A stretch of DNA of 14,462 bases from JBDIAR01 sp039812545 (lineage in GTDB: Bacteria; Actinomycetota; Actinomycetes; Actinomycetales; Dermatophilaceae). Positions 13,294 through 14,462 of the stretch are shown here, piece by piece. The stretch lies in assembly GCA_039812545.1 (NCBI GenBank), contig JBDIAR010000087.1:1-14462 (forward strand). Reading direction: 5' to 3'. Under the pieces are notes generated by a model that saw only the letters and a program-made list of their open reading frames with translations, searched no databases and was not told where the DNA came from. Position numbers and translations under genes: made by a program. Each line of letters starts with the position of its first letter. Within the stretch, counting starts at the first letter, position 1.

Positions 13294-13503
13294 ATGGATT
13301 CCGAGGGCCCGGCGGCATCGAGCGATGACAGGCTGTGGGTCAACGGATCCTTCGTGCACGCAGTCTGCGGCCGCTGTGGGTGGACCGGTCCGGCCAGACG
13401 GGCCGAACGCAGCGCGGTGAAGGATCTCGACCGGCATACGGGGTCGTGTCCGGGCTCCGATGCGTCGGGTCGGGAGCGCCTCTCGGCACACGGCCGCTCG
13501 TAG
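13294..13503 (+). CDS. Small Cys/His protein, probable zinc ribbon
   Basis: A 69-residue protein with WVNGSFVHAVCGRCGWTG, then PARRAERSAVKDLDRHTGSCPG. The Cys-x2-Cys knuckle followed by His and Cys about 20 residues later (H-x3-C) is a plausible zinc site. The CGWTGPARR stretch reminds me of short actinobacterial proteins of unknown function. I do not know its role; nucleic-acid or protein binding are possible. ATG 13294 is preferred; an in-frame GTG at 13288 has slightly better ribosome-site spacing (GGCAGG) and cannot be excluded. It is divergent from the acidic gene and convergent with the next minus-strand gene. Confidence 0.65.
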   Translation: MDSEGPAASSDDRLWVNGSFVHAVCGRCGWTGPARRAERSAVKDLDRHTGSCPGSDASGRERLSAHGRS

Positions 13504-13557
13504 CGGCGAAAAATGGGACCCGGGGCTACCACGACCCGACGCGTCCCCCAGGATAGG

Positions 13558-14160
13558 TCAATCGAGCTGACCTGTGCGCCACAGAGCAGCACATCTGGCC
13601 AGGTCTTCTCCGGTGGCCAGCAGCCCCGAGGCGCGTTGGGCGTGTTCCTCGCCGTCGCCGAGGTCGGCCCGGCCGGCTGCGACGACGCGGCAAAAGGCGG
13701 CGGCGCGTTCGAGCGCGACGGCGAGGTCGCCCTCGAAGACACCCGACAGGATCGCGTCGACCAGGTCGGTGAGCTCCCCCGGTCCGGGCGGCTCCGCCGG
13801 GCCGGCGACGGCGTGCTGGACGTCGGCGAACCGCATACCGGCGGCATACTCCCGGCTGGCGTTCACCGGATCCTCGCGCACCCACTGACGAATGGCATAC
13901 AGGCGCCACAGGGCCCCGGGCAGGGACGTGGCGGGGCGCGCGGCCCACAGATCGGCGACCGTGTCGAGACCGAGTTCGTCGACGAGGGCCACGAACCGAC
14001 GCGTGGTGTCCGGGTCGTGCGCCGCCCGGCCGGTGCGCACCAGGACCCGGGCGCTCTCGTGGGCGATCTCGACCTCGCGACTCGGGTCGTACCGCCCGCC
14101 CAGGGCGGCGAGTGCGTTCGGGTCGACGTAGGCCGGGCGCCGGGGGCGTTCGGTCGGCAT
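13558..14160 (-). CDS. Conserved-looking alpha-helical protein, unknown
   Basis: A 200-residue soluble protein, predicted mostly helical, with no signal peptide or membrane segment. Notable segments are the start PTERPRRPAYVDPNALAALG, then DPSREVEIAHESARVLVRTG, SLPGALWRLYAIRQWVREDP, and a C-terminal half with AVALERAAAFCRVVAAGRADLG. It looks like a family I have seen in other actinobacteria without assigned function; I do not name one. ATG 14160 is chosen because TACAGT lies exactly six bases upstream (leaderless pattern) and the family-like sequence starts there. A GTG at 14187 would add nine residues and overlie that promoter. It is divergent from the tRNA. Confidence 0.75.
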   Translation of the reverse strand: MPTERPRRPAYVDPNALAALGGRYDPSREVEIAHESARVLVRTGRAAHDPDTTRRFVALVDELGLDTVADLWAARPATSLPGALWRLYAIRQWVREDPVNASREYAAGMRFADVQHAVAGPAEPPGPGELTDLVDAILSGVFEGDLAVALERAAAFCRVVAAGRADLGDGEEHAQRASGLLATGEDLARCAALWRTGQLD

Positions 14161-14166
14161 TGCGCC

Positions 14167-14172
14167 ACTGTA
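14167..14172 (-). promoter_or_regulatory. -10 of the 200-residue protein gene (leaderless)
   Basis: The minus strand reads TACAGT, six bases (GGCGCA), then ATG 14160. No ribosome site precedes the ATG. This is the same spacing as glnR and the small acidic gene. Confidence 0.45.
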
Positions 14173-14223
14173 TGCCAGCAGCCGCACGCTCGCCCGTCGG
14201 ACGGAAGAGCCGCCGGGGTTCGG

Positions 14224-14229
14224 TAATCT
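14224..14229 (+). promoter_or_regulatory. -10 of tRNA-Lys
   Basis: TAATCT, a close match to the -10 consensus, lies 10 nt before the first base of the tRNA. A -35 is not clear. Placement is as expected for a stand-alone tRNA promoter. Confidence 0.55.
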
Positions 14230-14239
14230 GTCTCCCCGA

Positions 14240-14315
14240 GGGCCCCTAGCTCAGTTGGCAGAGCAGTGGACTTTTAATCCAACGGTCGCCGGTTCGAGCC
14301 CGGCGGGGCCCACCA
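14240..14315 (+). tRNA. tRNA-Lys (anticodon TTT)
   Basis: A complete cloverleaf can be drawn: acceptor GGGCCCC (14240-14246) with GGGGCCC (14305-14311), D arm from GCTC to GAGC, anticodon loop CTTTTAA (14271-14277) with anticodon TTT, and T arm GCCGG-TTCGAGC-CCGGC. The discriminator is A14312 and CCA is encoded (14313-14315). The top anticodon-stem pair is G27-A43, a mismatch; the other four pairs are standard. It is read away from the 200-residue protein gene. Confidence 0.97.
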
Positions 14316-14350
14316 CGCGTCACCGCAGGTCTTGGCGTGCCCCGCTGCCG

Positions 14351-14384
14351 CTGACAAAATCGCCCGATGGGGCGATTTTGTCAG
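14351..14384 (+). terminator. 15-bp perfect hairpin after tRNA-Lys
   Basis: CTGACAAAATCGCCC (14351-14365) pairs without mismatch to GGGCGATTTTGTCAG (14370-14384) around GATG. The GC block next to the loop followed by TTTT allows a core GC stem to act as an intrinsic terminator; the symmetric AAAA arm would serve the opposite direction. It begins 35 nt after the tRNA CCA end. Its right part belongs to the 52-bp repeat. Confidence 0.7.
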
Positions 14385-14462
14385 CCGGACGGGCCTGGGC
14401 GATCGACACTTTCGCCCGATGGGGCGATTTTGGTGGCCGGACGGGCCTGGGCGATCGACACT
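14360..14462. repeat. 52-bp tandem repeat, truncated by the window end
   Basis: Unit A (14360-14411) and unit B (14412-14462, 51 bases visible) match at 48 of 51 positions. The differences are clustered in GTCAG versus GGTGG. Each unit holds TCGCCCGATGGGGCGATTTT, a hairpin, and ends with GCCTGGGCGATCGACACT. The array may continue past the window. It is non-coding as far as can be seen; no spacer diversity is present, so it is not a CRISPR. Confidence 0.85.

Noticed and set aside
13504..13557. Terminator between the Cys-rich gene and the 200-residue protein gene
   Set aside because: Only a weak, interrupted TGGGAC/GTCCCC pairing is possible; not enough to call.
14161..14187. GTG 14187 as start of the 200-residue protein
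   Set aside because: The nine added residues (RLLAYSGA region) overlie a good -10 at the leaderless distance from ATG 14160, and no ribosome site precedes the GTG.
14360..14462. CRISPR array or tRNA-linked attachment site
   Set aside because: The two units are nearly identical over their whole length, so there is no spacer. No integrase or repeated tRNA 3' end is visible in the window, although the region beyond the edge is unseen.

Overview
This 14.5 kb window is high-GC actinobacterial chromosome. The best evidence is a mycothiol synthase gene (mycothiol is confined to Actinobacteria), a GlnR-type nitrogen regulator, an N-terminal Nudix plus C-terminal histidine-phosphatase MutT1, and strongly GC-rich third codon positions. 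The gene order (glnR, secreted 5'-nucleotidase, mshD, ppk, mutT1, pstSCAB) resembles the glnR to pstS neighbourhood I recall from Streptomyces; Mycobacterium also has glnR-mshD and ppk1-mutT1 pairs. I cannot fix the genus from sequence alone. A strong excess of the word GGCATAC/GTATGCC may be a lineage signature.

Layout. 1-54: tail of an unidentified plus-strand gene, facing a 14-bp tandem array (61-172). 161-1449 (minus): a two-gene unit, a MoaD/ThiS-like sulfur carrier followed by an unidentified multi-pass membrane protein. 1591-2274 (plus): glnR, apparently leaderless, followed by a 29-codon HTH-like micro-ORF and a convergent hairpin. 2457-4337 (minus): a secreted 5'-nucleotidase/UDP-sugar hydrolase. 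4463-8767 (plus): mshD, ppk and mutT1, tightly packed with an ATGA overlap between the first two. 8768-8960: the pstS promoter, with a textbook PHO box of two 11-bp repeats. 8961-12959 (plus): pstS, pstC, pstA, pstB, with a 13-bp perfect hairpin between pstS and pstC. 12935-14160: three small unnamed genes (minus, plus, minus). 14240-14315: tRNA-Lys(TTT), then a long terminator-like hairpin and the start of a 52-bp tandem repeat cut by the window edge.

How it fits together. Phosphate is the main theme. The nucleotidase would release phosphate outside the cell, PstSCAB imports it at high affinity, PPK1 stores it as polyphosphate, and PhoP (encoded elsewhere) probably controls pstS through the PHO box. 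No phoU or phoR/phoP is in the window. MshD and MutT1 add thiol redox buffering and nucleotide-pool sanitation. GlnR places the main nitrogen regulator beside them.

I see no phage, IS element, CRISPR array or defence island, and no clearly new multi-gene system. The unusual signals are smaller: repeated short perfect tandem duplications (9, 12, 14, 15, 16 and 52 bp units), a recurrent TAnnnT-N6-start arrangement implying leaderless mRNAs, the over-represented GGCATAC word, the HTH-like micro-ORF after glnR, and the hairpin-forming repeat after the tRNA. No stretch over 300 bases lacks a gene.
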